A DNA stretch of 64,000 nt from Ascochyta rabiei. Taxonomy: Eukaryota > Ascomycota > Dothideomycetes > Pleosporales > Didymellaceae. The stretch covers positions 992,001-1,056,000 of the forward strand of contig NC_082409.1 of NCBI RefSeq assembly GCF_004011695.2, given 5' to 3'. The number at the start of each line of letters is the position of its first letter. Position 1 is the stretch's first letter. The notes beneath the pieces are model-generated. The model ran no database searches. It was not told where the DNA came from and saw only the letters and a program-made list of their open reading frames with translations. Positions 1 through 11,804 of this stretch are shown piece by piece. Made by a program: the position numbers and the translations under genes.

Positions 1-178
1 GGAGTCGTGGCTCTCTTCCCTGAAACTGGCGCGGATGGCTGCACTCTCCTTCTGCACGACGGCGCGCTCGTCGGCAATCGTCTTCGCGGCTCGCACATTC
101 CGAATGAATTGCTTGACTAGACATCCTTAGCATGCGTGCATAGCTGGGCTCTTTGATGCTTGGCGTACGAGAGGTCAT
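1..178 (-). CDS. AP-1 complex subunit gamma (gamma-adaptin), 5' end only
   Basis: Large subunit of the AP-1 clathrin adaptor, which sorts cargo between the trans-Golgi network and endosomes. Only the N-terminus is in the window; the gene runs off the left edge. The start is the ATG at 178-176. The first exon is only 10 nt (178-169), followed by an intron at 168-117 (GTACGC donor, GCTAAG branch point, CTAG acceptor). Exon 2 then reads from 116 to base 1. Splicing gives MTSLKQFIRNVRAAKTIADE, followed by a helix rich in E/R/K, which is the strongly conserved gamma-adaptin N-terminus. The unspliced reading frame from the same ATG loses this match, so the tiny first exon is well supported. It is divergently arranged with the sterol acyltransferase gene. 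The identification is firm although only about 42 residues are visible. Confidence 0.88.
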   Translation of the reverse strand, partial: MTSRTPSIKEPSYARMLRMSSQAIHSECASREDDCRRARRRAEGECSHPRQFQGREPRL

Positions 179-948
179 GGTGACGGTCGCTGGGACCCCA
201 CCCCAGGAATCGTCGAGAGGAGAACCGAGTGGTCGCGGGCGGTAGCTGAGCGTGCGGGGCGTGGGGGTGCTGTCGCTGTGATGAGAGGGAAAGCGGGTGT
301 TTGCGCTGCTGGCTGCGATTCGAGGTTCGAGGTGTACGGCAAGGTAAGCCTTACAGCCAGCGAGCCAGGGTTCGCGCGGAACGGAGAAACGACGTTCGTG
401 TCCCCTGCCTCGTCTCTGGAACTTGGGAGCTAGTCAGGCTGGGCTGGCTTTGGTAGACAACCTCTACTAGACAGACGAGTAGGAACCCGCTACGATCTTT
501 GCATAAAACCAACAACTGCCCAGCCCTTGCCGGGCACCTCCATGCTTTGTGACAGAGGCCTGGCGCGGATAGCTGCCATAACTCGTTCGTCCTGCCTCGT
601 GAGCTTGACTGACGCATGACTCGCGGAGCCGCTGATGTCAACATCCGTCCTGCATGCAGTATTCGCGCGCTACCAGTCCACTAAACGATCAACTTGTCTA
701 AGCACTTAGCTGCCCAGTACGTAGACGCCATGTATACTGAAATCTGCCTGGAGTCACGTTAGATCCCTGCCATTAGTGCCAGCAGACCAGGTTTCTCTTC
801 ATCAACCGCGGCTGTTGCGGCCACATTTGACAGCACCGTGACCGAGTGACCCGGGCAAGCCGCAGATCGCCGTCTGGGCTGGCCACATCCTGTATCCACA
901 TGTGCCACTGCTCCCTCCTTCTACTATGCACACGTTCTCTGATCCATA
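179..948. promoter_or_regulatory. Divergent intergenic region between gamma-adaptin and sterol acyltransferase
   Basis: This 770-bp stretch separates two divergent start codons and must hold both promoters. I see no open frame with homology, no RNA gene and no tandem repeat. No specific transcription-factor site is claimed. Confidence 0.5.
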
Positions 949-2900
949 ATGGCCGAGTCTACCTCGATTGACGCACATCCACACGACGGTCATGGCGAGC
1001 ATCACTCGCCGCGACCGCGTAAACCCAATCACATCGACTTCCTCAAGCCTCGACTCAGCGATGAATCCGTGACGCAACACTTGGAGGCAGGATCAGGGGT
1101 CTCGAGGTGAGACAGACCTGCTCTATGTATGTGCAGCGTGTACTGACTACCTCCGCAGTGGTAGAACAACTCCCATCCCCGTCGATGCCCTGCCTTCCGT
1201 CCAGGCCGCATCCTCTGCGCGCCGACAGATTCGAGCTCAGCAGAAGCGGCGCATGTTCCCTACCGTAGACTATGTTGATCGCGTCTCCCACTTCGACCCA
1301 GCGAGCGACTACCATGACTTCCGCGGCTTCTTTGTGCTCTTCTGGATTGGCCTGGCCATCATGGTCATCACTTCAATGCTTCGCACGGCAAAGGAGACCG
1401 GATACCCGTTCCAGATCAGGCAGTGGAAACTATTCAAGGAGAAGATATGGGAGCTGGGCCTCGTGGACGGTGCCATGGTAGGGAGCACTGCGGTGGCACT
1501 CCCACTCCAGAAGCTGTTCCTCAAGGGGAAGGGGCCACTGCGCTGGAGTCAGCTTGGTATAGCGATCCAGAGCATATACCAGGTCTTTTGGCTCTCGTTC
1601 TGGTGCACGTAAGCATACGCTTGTCTGGTCTGTGGAAGGCTAGCTGATGAGTTATAGGTACCCTTTTATTCGCGACTGGAGCTGGACTGCTCAGGTCTTC
1701 TTCACCCTGCATTTACTTGCGATCTTCATGAAGATGCATTCATACGCGTAAGCTCGTTCCCGAGCCATGCCCCTGTACTCACTGATCCACTGCGACAGCT
1801 TCTACAACGGCCACCTGAGCGAAACGCTGCGCCGTCTGAACGATCTCGACAGCCCTGAGAAAGCCAGCAAGACAGCAGCGGTCCGATACCCGAAACCGCG
1901 CACGCACTTACATGAGATCCCGCAATCTCCCAGTCAGGTAGAGCCTGATGCTGCAAACAAAGAGTCTTTGCGCCAGCTTCGCGAAGATCTTGCCTTTGAG
2001 CTCTCGTCACCTCTCGGTCGTGTTTCTTACCCAGAGAACCTCACTATGTACAACTGGATAGACTTCATTTTCTGTCCGACCCTGTGCTACGAGCTTGAGT
2101 ATCCTCGTGTAGCCTACATTCGCCCGCTAGAGGTCTTCTACAAGGTACTGGCTGTCTTTGGATGCATCTTCCTGATGGTCATCACGACAGAGGAATTCAT
2201 CCTTCCCGTACTGGACGAGTCTGCCATTGCCCTGCACCACTCGAAGGGTACTTTGGACTTTAGTCTGATCTTGGCAGAGACTATCGGTCGACTGCTCTTT
2301 CCCTTCATGATCACGTTCTTGCTAACGTTCCTCGTCATTTTTGAATACATCCTGGGCGCTTTCGCAGAGCTCACACGTAAGTCATCAGCTTCGGGGAATA
2401 CGTCCATCCGGCTAATGTAGAACGTAGGGTTCGCGGACCGGCAATTTTACGCGGACTGGTGGAATAGTTGCGACTGGCTCGAGTTCTGTATGTTTGACCT
2501 AAGAGCACATCAAAGCCAACTGAACTAACCAACAAAAGCCAGGGAATGGAATTCCCCTGTACACCACTTCTTCCGTCGACATGTCTACTCGGCATCCAAG
2601 AACCATCTGTCGCGCCCGCTTGCCACGGTCATTACCTTCTTCATCTCTGCCCTTGCGCATGAATTAGTCATGGGCTGCATCACGAGAAAGTTTAGGGGCT
2701 ATGGCTTCATCGCTATGATGCTCCAGATGCCAATAGTTGTAGTGCAGAGAAGCAAGTGGATCAAGGGACGGACCTTATTGAACAACGTTCTGTTTTGGTG
2801 CAGCATGATCCTAGGGTTAAGCATGGTAAGTCAAGCAAACGCGGTTGTTCTGATTCAAGCTAAGAGGGTACAGATGTGCGCACTATACGTCCTCGTGTAA
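949..2900 (+). CDS. Sterol O-acyltransferase (ACAT/ARE family, MBOAT)
   Basis: ER membrane enzyme that esterifies sterols with acyl-CoA for storage in lipid droplets. Seven exons: 949-1106, 1159-1608, 1658-1747, 1799-2376, 2428-2487, 2539-2825 and 2874-2900; the sum codes for 549 aa, close to the usual fungal ARE length. Landmarks: a soluble polar N-terminus (about residues 1-85), several hydrophobic helices, the FYADWWN motif (family signature FYxDWWN) encoded around 2442-2462, and HELVMG, whose His is the presumed catalytic MBOAT histidine, around 2660. The last exon is 27 nt and ends MCALYVLV-stop. All introns have GT..AG ends. A diacylglycerol acyltransferase of the DGAT1 branch is the main alternative, because it shares FYxDWWN, but the overall layout favours a sterol substrate. 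Which of the ARE1/ARE2 paralogues it represents cannot be decided here. Confidence 0.88.
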
Positions 2901-3826
2901 ACGGTCTGATTTGCACGCTTCGGTGGACAAGTCTCAACACATGAGAATCTCTTTCCAGTGTTTCTAGATGGCTTACAAGATACCCTTCTCCTTGATTACG
3001 TGCCTTTTGCTTCGCTTTGTAGACTGAATGAACCATCACCTTGCTCTGCTTCTTACATCCCGCTCCATACGTCCTGGTGCGTGATACACCTGGAAGAAAT
3101 GCTGCGAATCAATGAATGGCCTCCATAGTAGTCTTGGGGATAAAAGCTTTTTCGGGAGCGACACTTGTGAGAGTTGCCAATTGGTGAGAGCTGTGATGCG
3201 CCTCATGCTGACTTCTTGCATACAAAAATATCTGGTAGACGAGCTTCACAAGCCAAACGCAGTGTCTGCCCCCACTGACGTTTCAAAGACTGCGCCCGAG
3301 GTCTTCCCGCCGTACCTACGAAGGACAGGAAAGATGCCTTTCTTGGATTTTGCCATCTCTGAGTCTCGCAACAAGCACCAAGTCGAGTCCTAGCGTGACG
3401 TAGTGGTGGACGTTCTGGCCATCTCAGGGTCCACTCACATGGATCATGGATGTGAGGCAAGCGTACCCGGCGAATTGGCAGGGATATGACATCAGGGCAA
3501 TCACGTAGTCGCGTGACCCTCCATGTGCAACCTGCAATCCACGAGCCTTGCAACTCAGGATTAAATCTTCCCTGTTGCAGAGACTTCTATCTTGATATCT
3601 GCTTCTTACTTTGCGATCTGAATAATACCCATTTGCTTTTGTTTGTGTGCTTGTGACTTCATCGCTCGTCACTAACTGAACTATCGGCTATACTATCTCG
3701 AGCTACGGATACATCGGAAAGCAACAACACTGTCGAACGCACTCAGACTCTGTGCCGTCATCACTTCTGAATCGCGTATATCTCGAGATCTTGCGAAAGC
3801 GGATTTGCATACTCCAAATCTCCACC
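2901..3826. other. Intergenic region, no gene seen
   Basis: About 0.9 kb between the sterol acyltransferase stop and the DUF3074 start. Short frames in all phases show no recognisable protein. It presumably holds the 3' UTR of the upstream gene and the promoter of the next. Confidence 0.5.
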
Positions 3827-5785
3827 ATGGCTGAGCTGCACAAGGCGCTGGAATGCCTCAGACCCAAGGAGTTTAGTGACGTGCCAACCGACAATCTCAA
3901 GAGCTTCCTCCCTGAGATCCTTTCCAACGCTGAACTTATCGCAAACTCCGTTCCTCCCCCACCAAACGGCACACCCTACGAGTCAGCACAGCGCACGCGC
4001 ACATCTCCACAGCCTGCAGCCAATGCCGCCGATCTCACAAAGTCTGAGGTCCGGCGGCCGCCGCCTGCGAAAGAGCATGAAGCACTGCAGAAGTTATGGG
4101 GTAAGCCGGTGAAGCTGGGGGGCAAAGAGGCAGCTGCCGGCATGAGCGTGTACAAAATGGCTGGGCATGACAGACACGGCGCATGGTTCTCGCGGACGAG
4201 TGTGCATGAAGGCCTGGGGTTTGCAAAATGGAAGCGCATGATGCAAAGAGAGTTCCCTGAGAGCTTGGAAGTGCGAGGCGGGCCTGGAGAAGGTAACATC
4301 AGAGGCATTGGCGGAGATCAGAGGCTAGAGGACATGACTGTAGAAGGCATCGGTAATCTACAGGGTATGAGCGTGCTACTAGCAAGCTATGAGTACACGC
4401 ACTGACAAGAAACAGTGTACCAGCTATCTGCGCAGTTTCCAGGACCAACATCCCCTCGAGAGTTCATCACGCTGCTCATCACGTCCGAAAACGCCCTCAG
4501 CGAAGCTTCAAAGATCGGCTGCACTACGCCACGACACTGGATGGTCGTGTCGATACCTGTATCTCATCCAGATGCGCCGCCTCGCGATGGCATGGTTCGA
4601 GGTTTCTACGAGTCCATCGAGATGATCCGAGAGATACCACTGGAGGGGAACGAGGACGCTGAGACCAATCCAGTCGAGTGGATAATGGTCACGCGCAGCG
4701 ATCCTGGCGGTGGCATACCGCGTTTCATGGTAGAGAGAAACGTTCCAAGCAGTATTGTGGCAGATGCGGTCAAATTCTTGGATTGGGCATGCGCGAGGGA
4801 CGATGCTGAAGTGGATGAGGCTCCAAAGGCTGGCCAAAACGACTCGACCAATGCCCCACAGCAGGACCACGATGCACAGCCACGCTATTCGATAGAGAAC
4901 TCGAATGGCATCGGTGCAGGGGTCGGTACCAGCATAGCGGATAGACCAGCATCGACACGCAGACGAGCCTCACACCAAGTAGTCGAAAAGGAGGAGCCTG
5001 TACAAGGTTACCTCGACCAGCTGAGAGACGCCGTAGGCGGCCTTGGTGCATACATTCCAGACGCCATGAACCCCATGCCCCAGCTTCAGCGCAGCATTTC
5101 CAGCACTTCCTCGTCATCGGTCTCATCGGTCGACTCTTTCGCCTCTGCTGAGCAATTCACCAGTGCACCCGAAGGGCTTCCCGTCGACGAGAGCATAGCT
5201 ACGCCGTCAACAGCATCGGAAGTATCTGTGCCTATCGACGATGACAGCCATCACGCACGCGAACTCAACAAGATCGAAGATAGAAAAGTCCAACTACGTG
5301 AAAAGCTGGACACAGAGCGCGAGAAGCGTACCGCAGCCGTACAAAGCGAGTCACAGAAGAGTCAGAAAGAGATTGAGAAGGCGGCTGAGAAGCACGCCAA
5401 AGACAAGAAAAGGCAAGAGGAGAAATACGCCAAAGAAATGCGCAAACTTGAAGAGCGCCGCGAAAGGGAGACTAAGAAACTTCTCGCTCGCCAGCAGAAA
5501 GACGCTGATAAGTCAAAGCTCGCGTCGACTCAGAGGGAGAGGGATGAGTTCAAGAAGGAGAAAGAACTGCTTCAGGAAGAGAACAAGCTACTCAAGGTGC
5601 AGATTGGAGAGTTGCAGAGAGAAAACACAGCGCTTGTAGCTAAGCTGGGCAAGAGTGATATCGGGAGGGACATTCTGGCCAGTGTGAGGCAAGGGGAAGG
5701 GAGGACCAGAGCCAGCAGTAGAGCGAGTGGAAGCTCGGGGAAGAGCGGGTTGTTGAGGAGTGGAACGACGGCCTCGAAGGCCTGA
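3827..5785 (+). CDS. DUF3074 (START-like) domain protein with C-terminal coiled coil
   Basis: Fungal protein of unknown function. Two exons, 3827-4364 and 4416-5785, with a 51-nt intron (gtatga...aaacag); 635 aa. The start at 3827 is chosen over an in-frame upstream Met at 3752 because it has an ACCATGG context and matches the family start (MAELHKALECL). Residues about 70-300 correspond to the DUF3074 region, with the AWFSRTSVHEG and FAKWKRMMQREFPES stretches in its first part and WIMVTRSDPGGGIPRFMVER near its end. This fold belongs to the START/lipid-transfer-like group, so lipid binding is a guess. Residues about 470-600 form a long charged coiled coil rich in E, K and R, followed by a Ser/Gly-rich basic tail. 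The middle is low complexity. Role and localisation are not known. Confidence 0.8.
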
Positions 5786-6416
5786 AGCAGCGCAGCTCCC
5801 ATTCCGAGCCTTTTGTATGATATCCTCTGCACCTTCTGTTCTATCAGCCAGCCAATCATGATTTCCTTGTGTTCAGCACAGCCATACCTAGCATCAAAAT
5901 GTCATGTTTCGGCATTGCCATGAAGAACACGATAAAGCCGATCACTAGCGCCGACTTGCCAACACCTTGGCATCCAACCTTCCATCTGATAGCACCATCT
6001 TCATACATTTTGGAGCATCCGTCTACCAACAACCGGACATCAACATACGACATACCTGGATTAAGATTCTCGAGACGCTCCTAGACCCGAATAGCAGATC
6101 TTGGCACCTCCGAAAACCGGCGGATTAGCAAGGGAAGAAGAAAGAGCAAAGAGGGGCACAACCCATCCCCAGACTCAAACACTCCACGCCATCCCAACAT
6201 CGCACGAGCGTCCCGATCAGAAGATCTCGAGGAAAGGGTGGGGAAAAATAATCCACCAAGCCAAGAAAGCAGGACCAAACACTCTACAATCCTTTGATCT
6301 TTGTATTTCCCCACCCGGCTTCCCACGTGCCAACTCGGTGGTGTACGGTATTGTATTGCATGGCAACAGAAGCATCGCCAACGCCCTATTTCACGCTTAG
6401 CACCGCACCATCGAAC
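5786..6416. other. Intergenic region, no gene seen
   Basis: About 630 bp between two genes on the same strand. An upstream in-frame Met at 6294 could extend the next gene, but the added sequence looks like translated leader. Nothing else was recognised. Confidence 0.45.
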
Positions 6417-6581
6417 ATGGCGGACGACGCGGCAGCCAAGGGGAAACCCACGCTCCTAGCCTTTCACGGATCGGGCAGCAACGCCACGATCCACACGATG
6501 CAGTTGGCGCGGCTGAATCGAGTGTTGAAGGAGTATTTCCATATTGAGAGTTTGGAGGGTGAGTGTTTTTGTATTTTGTAT

Positions 6582-6623
<42 letters not shown>

Positions 6624-7362
6624 CGATGTTACCTCCCATCGTACATCCCCATCCCCATCCACGCACACGCACACGCACACGCACACGCACACACATACAG
6701 ACTAACCCAAACTCCCCATAGCCCCCTTCCCCTCGCCCGCCGGCCCAGGCATCCTCCCTTTCTTCGACGGCTGCGGGCCGTTCGCGCGCTGGCTCCCGCC
6801 GGGCGAAAAAGTAACCCTCGAGGCCATGAAATCTGGCGCCTCGACCTCGGCTCTCTCCAAGGAAGTCGAGCGCCTGGTCCGCGATGCCGTGGGCCGCATC
6901 GCCACAAACGGCGGCCGCGTCGTGGGCCTCATTGGCTTTTCGCAGGGGACCAAGGTCGTCGCGGGATTGCTGCGGGCCGCGCATGTACGGCGCCAGATTG
7001 GGGCCAGGGGCGAGGACTGGCTGGAGTCGTTTCGGTTCGCGCTTTGTGTTTGCGCGTCGTATCCGCCGCCGCTGGTGCCGGGATGTGTGCAGAAGATGCC
7101 GGAGTTTGTGGCGAGGAGTGAGGAGGAGAGGGAGAAGCTTCTGAAAGAGAACATCGTGGCGCCTGTGCTGCATGTTCAGGGGGAGCAGGATGAGTGGAAG
7201 TGGGCGGGTGACGGGCTGATAGAGGGGCATTTCGAGGTTGCTGATGGGATGAGTATCGTGGAGAGGTGGGATATGGGGCATCATTACCCGCACAAGCCTG
7301 AGGAGAGTGAGAGGATGAAGGATTGGCTTGTGGAGCAGCTGAAGAGGGTTGACGACGAGTAG
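6417..7362 (+). CDS. FSH-family serine hydrolase (alpha/beta fold)
   Basis: Predicted small serine hydrolase of the FSH1/OVCA2 family; the natural substrate is unknown. Exons 6417-6558 and 6722-7362, 260 aa. The strand order fits the family: LLAFHGSGSNA near the N-terminus (oxyanion-hole region), GLIGFSQG containing the nucleophilic Ser (about residue 125), an acidic loop around DEWKWAG, and a C-terminal His in DMGHHYP, which together give a plausible Ser-Asp-His triad. The ATG at 6417 (AACATGG) is chosen because the sequence upstream is not conserved in appearance. The single 163-nt intron is unusual for this window: it carries a run of 31 T followed by CA-rich repeats. FSH enzymes are often found next to biosynthetic genes, but the neighbours here do not suggest a cluster. 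Confidence 0.85.
6588..6618 (+). repeat. Poly(T) tract, 31 T, inside the FSH hydrolase intron
   Basis: An uninterrupted run of 31 T lies in the intron, followed at about 6661-6697 by ACGCAC/ACAC repeats. The tract could serve as an extended polypyrimidine region, but the acceptor is about 100 nt downstream. It is likely length-polymorphic and prone to sequencing error. Confidence 0.9.
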
Positions 7363-7757
7363 AGGGCTGCGTGAGAGTGCGGTATAGACGGTTAGAACAG
7401 ACGGGGCACATTTAGAGTCATCACAAACGCGGTGAGATTATTTAGAATCGTTTTCATTATGTTACCAAATCACGAGGATTTGTTCATGGCTACACACAAC
7501 CCAGATTATGATCGTTTAGCACCATCTCGCCAATCGTTGCCGCCCAGGTGTCGTCAAGAGAAAGCAAACAGCAAGAACCAGTACAGAGAAACAGGAGTCG
7601 TTGATCATGATCATAGATCGTTCTGATCTTTCCGAGACGCCGACATGTGCCATGATGCAGATGTAACCGTGTGACAAAGGAAATCGTTTCATGAAATACG
7701 CATTCAGAATGGCAATGGCCATGGAGGACCAAAAGCATTGCCCGGATTTGTGTCGAA
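7363..7757. other. Convergent intergenic region, no gene seen
   Basis: About 395 bp between the stop codons of two convergent genes; it should hold both 3' UTRs. No repeat or RNA gene was recognised. Confidence 0.5.
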
Positions 7758-9895
7758 CTAAGCCTTGCCGCGCTTGGGAGTAGCGAGGAAAGCGAGCCTG
7801 GACTTGCTCATGGCGCTTCCGGGGTTGCGGCGGGGCGCCTTGCTTGCGCTCGCGGGCGTCTTTGCAGGTGTCGCGGGAGTGGGAGTCGGCCTCATCTTCT
7901 TGGCAGAGCGAGTGTTCTCAGGGCGCTCATCGTTCTCCTTGTCCGAGGTCTCTTGCAGAGTCTCGAGCTTGCGCTTCGTGCTCTCCGCGATTGAGGGAGC
8001 ATCGCTCTTGCGGACCATGCGGATGGTGCCAGCCGTTGACGGACCTAGTTGATGTCAGCACGGATTCACAATCGTCAAGGAAGGGGATTTACCAAAGTTG
8101 ACGGGCTTGCCAGACTCGAAGGAGAAGCTGCGTGGTTGACTTGCCGTTTCACCGCCAAACGTCAGACGGCGAGAGGGAGACGCCGTAGGAGAGGCATCGC
8201 CTTGAGGGAGCTTTGGGTACTCCACACCAGATCCGATGCTTGGGTAAAGGACTGCACCGGAAGGAATCTCACTGCCAGCGCGGAACTTCATAGGCGATGG
8301 CGACTTGGTCAGGTCTTCTGGGGCCACTCGCGCCAGCGTACTACTGCTGAAATTCACGTGCTTTCTGACGGGTGCGGTAGCCGGACCTGCAGGAAGAGCT
8401 TTGTTCCAGGCCGATTCTGGAGGTGGAGACATGTGCGTGCCCGCCGCGATCTTGGTAGGATCGTTGGAGAATTTGCGGCTGGGTGTACGAAGGATGGATC
8501 GCACACGCTGCAGGTTCCGGCTCGCCTGTTGCATGCTCTCGCGAGCACCGTCTCGCAGCGCCTGGCTGATGCGAGTTGGTGTAAACATGTTCTTCGTGGC
8601 GGGAGACTGTGGGATCATAGAAGTGGTCTTGGTAGCCTTGACAGTCTGAGACTGCGCGCGGGCAATGGACGACTTCGTGGGCGTCATGAGCCTGGCTGCA
8701 AGGCGAGGAAGCGCGGTCTGAGAAGTGATCTTGCGTGGCGGAACAGGAGCCTTGGAGGCGGAGGAGGATACTTCAGCATTGCTGTCGCGGGAGGCTGGTC
8801 GCGTGGTAGCTGCGTCGTCCACCTCAGTGCGCTTCACGCGCTTCGGCGCCGGGTTGTTTGAGCCATCCTGAGAAGCGACCAGACGGACTGTAGACTGTGA
8901 GCGCGGCAAGCTAGAGCCTGTCAGATCGATCTTGGACTGAGTGCGCTTCAGTGGTGTTGGGGGAATTCTGCTGGGTGGCTCTGCATTCGTCTTGGGCTGT
9001 GGGCGCTGCACCGCGGGCGCTTTCGTGCTGGACTCGGCAATATCCATCTTGGACGGTGTACGTTTCAGGGCGGTGGCGGGCTTGGTGCTCGATTCTGCTA
9101 GGTCCATCTTCGACTGCGTGCGCTTGAGTCTGTTGGTGTCGGGCTTGGGCAAGTCGGGCTTGGAGGGCGTCTTCTTCAGTCGCCAAGCTGACGGGTGATT
9201 GGCTACCGAGTCCATCTTCTTGAATTGAGCCAGGTGGACATCGCTGAAGCGCGCCATCTTGCCCCTGGGCTCAGCCTTTGGCCTGGCTGGTGTGACGTCC
9301 GCCTTGGAGGAGAATTCGGTCGCACCGAAGATGGCACGCCCGGGCGTTGCACCAACGGCGGGCTCCTTCAGGATGTTGCGCGTGGTGGGACTGAGGTCGC
9401 TGGGCTTGGAGGTGTCGGCGACCTTTGAGAAGGGCGACTTGAAGCGGAAGCGGAAGCTGTCGGGCGACGAGGCCATGGCGGGAGCATTGCTCGTGGCGGC
9501 AGGCACGGGCGTCTTGGAAGGCGTGCCTGGGGCGTGGCCAGCTGCCCTGGGGGGTGCGGTGTGGGCTCCAAGCGACTGGAAGCCGAGCCAGCGGGCTTCG
9601 TCGAGAGGCTTTGCGGTACTCGCGTGATGCAGCGCGGGGTGCATCTCAACGCCGGCGGGCTTGATGGGAGTGCGGTTCGTCGGCGTGCACACTGAAGGGA
9701 CCGCAGACAGTAGCCGGGAGGACGGGGTCTTGCTCAGTGGTGTCTGCGCCGTCTTTGCAGCAGGCAGCTTGGAAGCCGGCTGGCGCTCATGCACGGCGGG
9801 CTTCTGCGGGGTCCTCGTCACGGGCTCAGGAAGCTCGCGCACCGAAGGGAGCTCCTGGAGCTGTGAGTCTTCTTGCTCCTGCCCCTGCCCCTGCC

Positions 9896-9960
<65 letters not shown>

Positions 9961-10129
9961 ACCGACTGCGCCGTCTCCCAGCTGTCGTTGGATCCGGCCC
10001 GCATGGCCCTGTCTGGGGCGGGCGCAGGCTGCGGCGGTGAGGGTCAGCCCGTGTCAACAAAGCAGACGTGAGACGGAGAGAGCAGACGCGTGTGCTTACC
10101 TTCTGCAGCCTCGCTGAACGGCGCGCCAT
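7758..10129 (-). CDS. Conserved fungal low-complexity basic protein (MARRSARLQ type), function unknown
   Basis: Three exons on the minus strand: 10129-10100, 10028-8093 and 8044-7758; 750 aa. The 30-nt first exon encodes MARRSARLQK, and the intron at 10099-10029 has clear GTAAGC/CGCAG ends. The protein is rich in Ser, Pro, Thr, Lys and Ala. Near the N-terminus is a run of about 15 Glu-Gln pairs encoded by a CTGCTC-type repeat. The segment RFSDVHLAQFKKMDSVANH is the best-conserved island as I recall from other Pezizomycotina. Repeats of the form LKRTPSKMD/LKRTQSKID occur at least four times in the middle, and SILRTPSRKFSNDPTKIAAG lies towards the C-terminus. It ends KKMRPTPTPATP...TPKRGKA, a basic nuclear-looking tail. 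Nuclear or spindle association is only inferred from composition. Automatic annotations of relatives with enzyme names should not be trusted. Confidence 0.72.
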
Positions 10130-10481
10130 CGTGTAAAGTAGCAACGGCAAGGTGCGAGTCGTGTCGGTGTAGGACTACGGCGGATTTGGGTAGTCTTGTG
10201 GGGTTTGGGCGACGGTTATATGAGAGGAGAGGCGCCATGCTATGCGAGGCGCAAGGGCGCCAGGCCGCTAGCCGGTAAACAATGCGCACGGCCCCGTCCC
10301 ACCCAAAACGCTGCGTCATTGGGTGTGTCGCTGCAAGACGCCGCGTCACGGCATCAACGGTCTCGCACATGTTGTGATGTAAACACGGCAGATGGCAGCT
10401 GTCCACCGTTGAGCCGCCCTCGCTGTTGCTGGGTGCAATCGTGCAGCGCCAACCTGCCGTCAACAACCAAACCACACCATC

Positions 10482-10563
10482 ATGGCGGGAGCAGGAAGAG
10501 CTTTATCCAGACAGCATGTAATTTTACTATGCGTTCCAACTACCATCTACTCGCTGCTACGAT
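10482..10563 (+). CDS. Possible first exon of a small unrecognised gene
   Basis: An ATG at 10482 sits in a good context (accatcATGG) after a CA-rich leader and opens a frame beginning MAGAGRALSRQHVILLCVP, a short basic start followed by a hydrophobic helix. A GTGAGC donor follows at 10564, but I cannot place a convincing second exon before the antisense PAR32-like gene ends at 10675. The layout is reminiscent of very small mitochondrial membrane subunits, but I cannot name one. It may be spurious. Confidence 0.22.
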
Positions 10564-10639
10564 GTGAGCGTGTAGTCAAGTTTCGGCGCTCCCAACTGCA
10601 CGGCAGCACCAGCTTCGTGGTATCATCGTCCAGCCCCAC

Positions 10640-10666
10640 ACACCACCACCACCACCACCACCACCA
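10640..10666 (+). repeat. (CAC)n microsatellite
   Basis: About nine CAC units lie just beyond the stop codon of the PAR32-like gene, in its presumed 3' UTR. Confidence 0.85.
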
Positions 10667-10674
10667 TCTTCGAC

Positions 10675-11218
10675 CTACCACCCCCTCCCACCCTTCAGCG
10701 TCCCAAACACCGCCTTCCCGGGGCTCTGCAGCCCGCCTGCTGCCTCCTGTGCCTCTCTCTCAATCTCCTCCTTTCTCCTCTGCTCGTCCTCCTTCTCCTT
10801 CCTCCACATGGCTTCGCTCTTCCACACCATGTTCCCCGCGCCGCCCCTCCCCTGCCGCGCAACCGGCAACTCTTGGCCCTCCGGCGTCCACGGCTTGCTG
10901 ACGTTTCGTTCCACGCTTGCGGGCGCAGCAGTAGCGTCGGCGGACCCTTGGAAGAAGGTGCCCTCCTTGGACAGGTTCGACGGTTGGAACCAGTTCCCCG
11001 CTCCGCCGCGGCCCATGTGTGCATACTCCTGCGACGCGCTCTGGGCGGTTTCGGTCGGCGCTGAGGGCGTCGTGGCAGGGGGGTTGGCGGCTTCGGTGTC
11101 CTGTTGCGGTCGTGAGTGGAGGACAGCGGACATCTCCCCGCTCGTCACTTACCTCTGCGGCTTTCTTGCTTGTTGCCGCCGCTTGCGCAATGTTGCCTGC
11201 ACCACCTCGACCGTACAT
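10675..11218 (-). CDS. PAR32-like protein with GRGGAGN repeats (DUF3602 type)
   Basis: Two exons, 11218-11153 and 11100-10675; 163 aa. The hallmark is the GRGGAGN motif, present three times: YGRGGAGNIAQ at the start, MGRGGAGNWFQPSN in the middle and GRGGAGNMVW near residue 120. In yeast, Par32 carries this type of repeat and links TORC1 signalling to inhibition of ammonium transporters; transferring that role here is inference. The C-terminus has a short charged helix (KEKEDEQRRKEEIEREAQE). The start is uncertain: the frame extends upstream as PIPKMYG, but the codon before it is TTG, so I use the first ATG at 11218. A short additional 5' exon joined at the CAG before TTG is possible. Confidence 0.75.
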
Positions 11219-11804
11219 TTTAGGAATAGGCAACTGAGGTCAGTCTCGAGCACAGTGGCAGAGAATCGAAACGACGAGAGCAGAGCGTTCGAGCTGCGAT
11301 ACCAATCATGAAGCAGTGGTCCTGGTCGTGTAGAGGTCGCTACACCTGCGGCTCCAAGTGGGGCTTGTGAAATGAGCTCCCGAGCGGTCCGACGTGATAG
11401 CAACGTGGGGAAAGCTTGCCTAGACCATCGGCCCCCGGAACTTGTGTCAAGAATGTGGGGTCCCGTCATCTAAATTGATTCAACCGACTTGGCAGACGAT
11501 AAGCAATTCAACTTCGGTCCGTCCAAGAACAGCAGAGAGAGACGTATGCAGGGCAACCGGTGTTGAACAATGGGGAATCTTTCATTCAAACGCTGCTATA
11601 GGCATGTCCAAAGCAAACAGAACTTGGTCAGGCCGTTCATGGTATAACCCCTGTAGAGACCGTTGAAACATGGGACGCAACAATTCACATAATGCCACTA
11701 AGACAACAGAACCCTCGACCCGATATGCCAATCAGGGACCTTCCGGTAATGCACCGCAACGCCATGTTAACTCCGACAACACCCGACCGCCCACTTCGGT
11801 CACC
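11219..11804. other. Intergenic region, no gene seen
   Basis: About 585 bp between the PAR32-like start and the PacC stop, both on the minus strand. It should contain the PAR32-like promoter and the pacC 3' UTR. No further feature was recognised. Confidence 0.45.
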
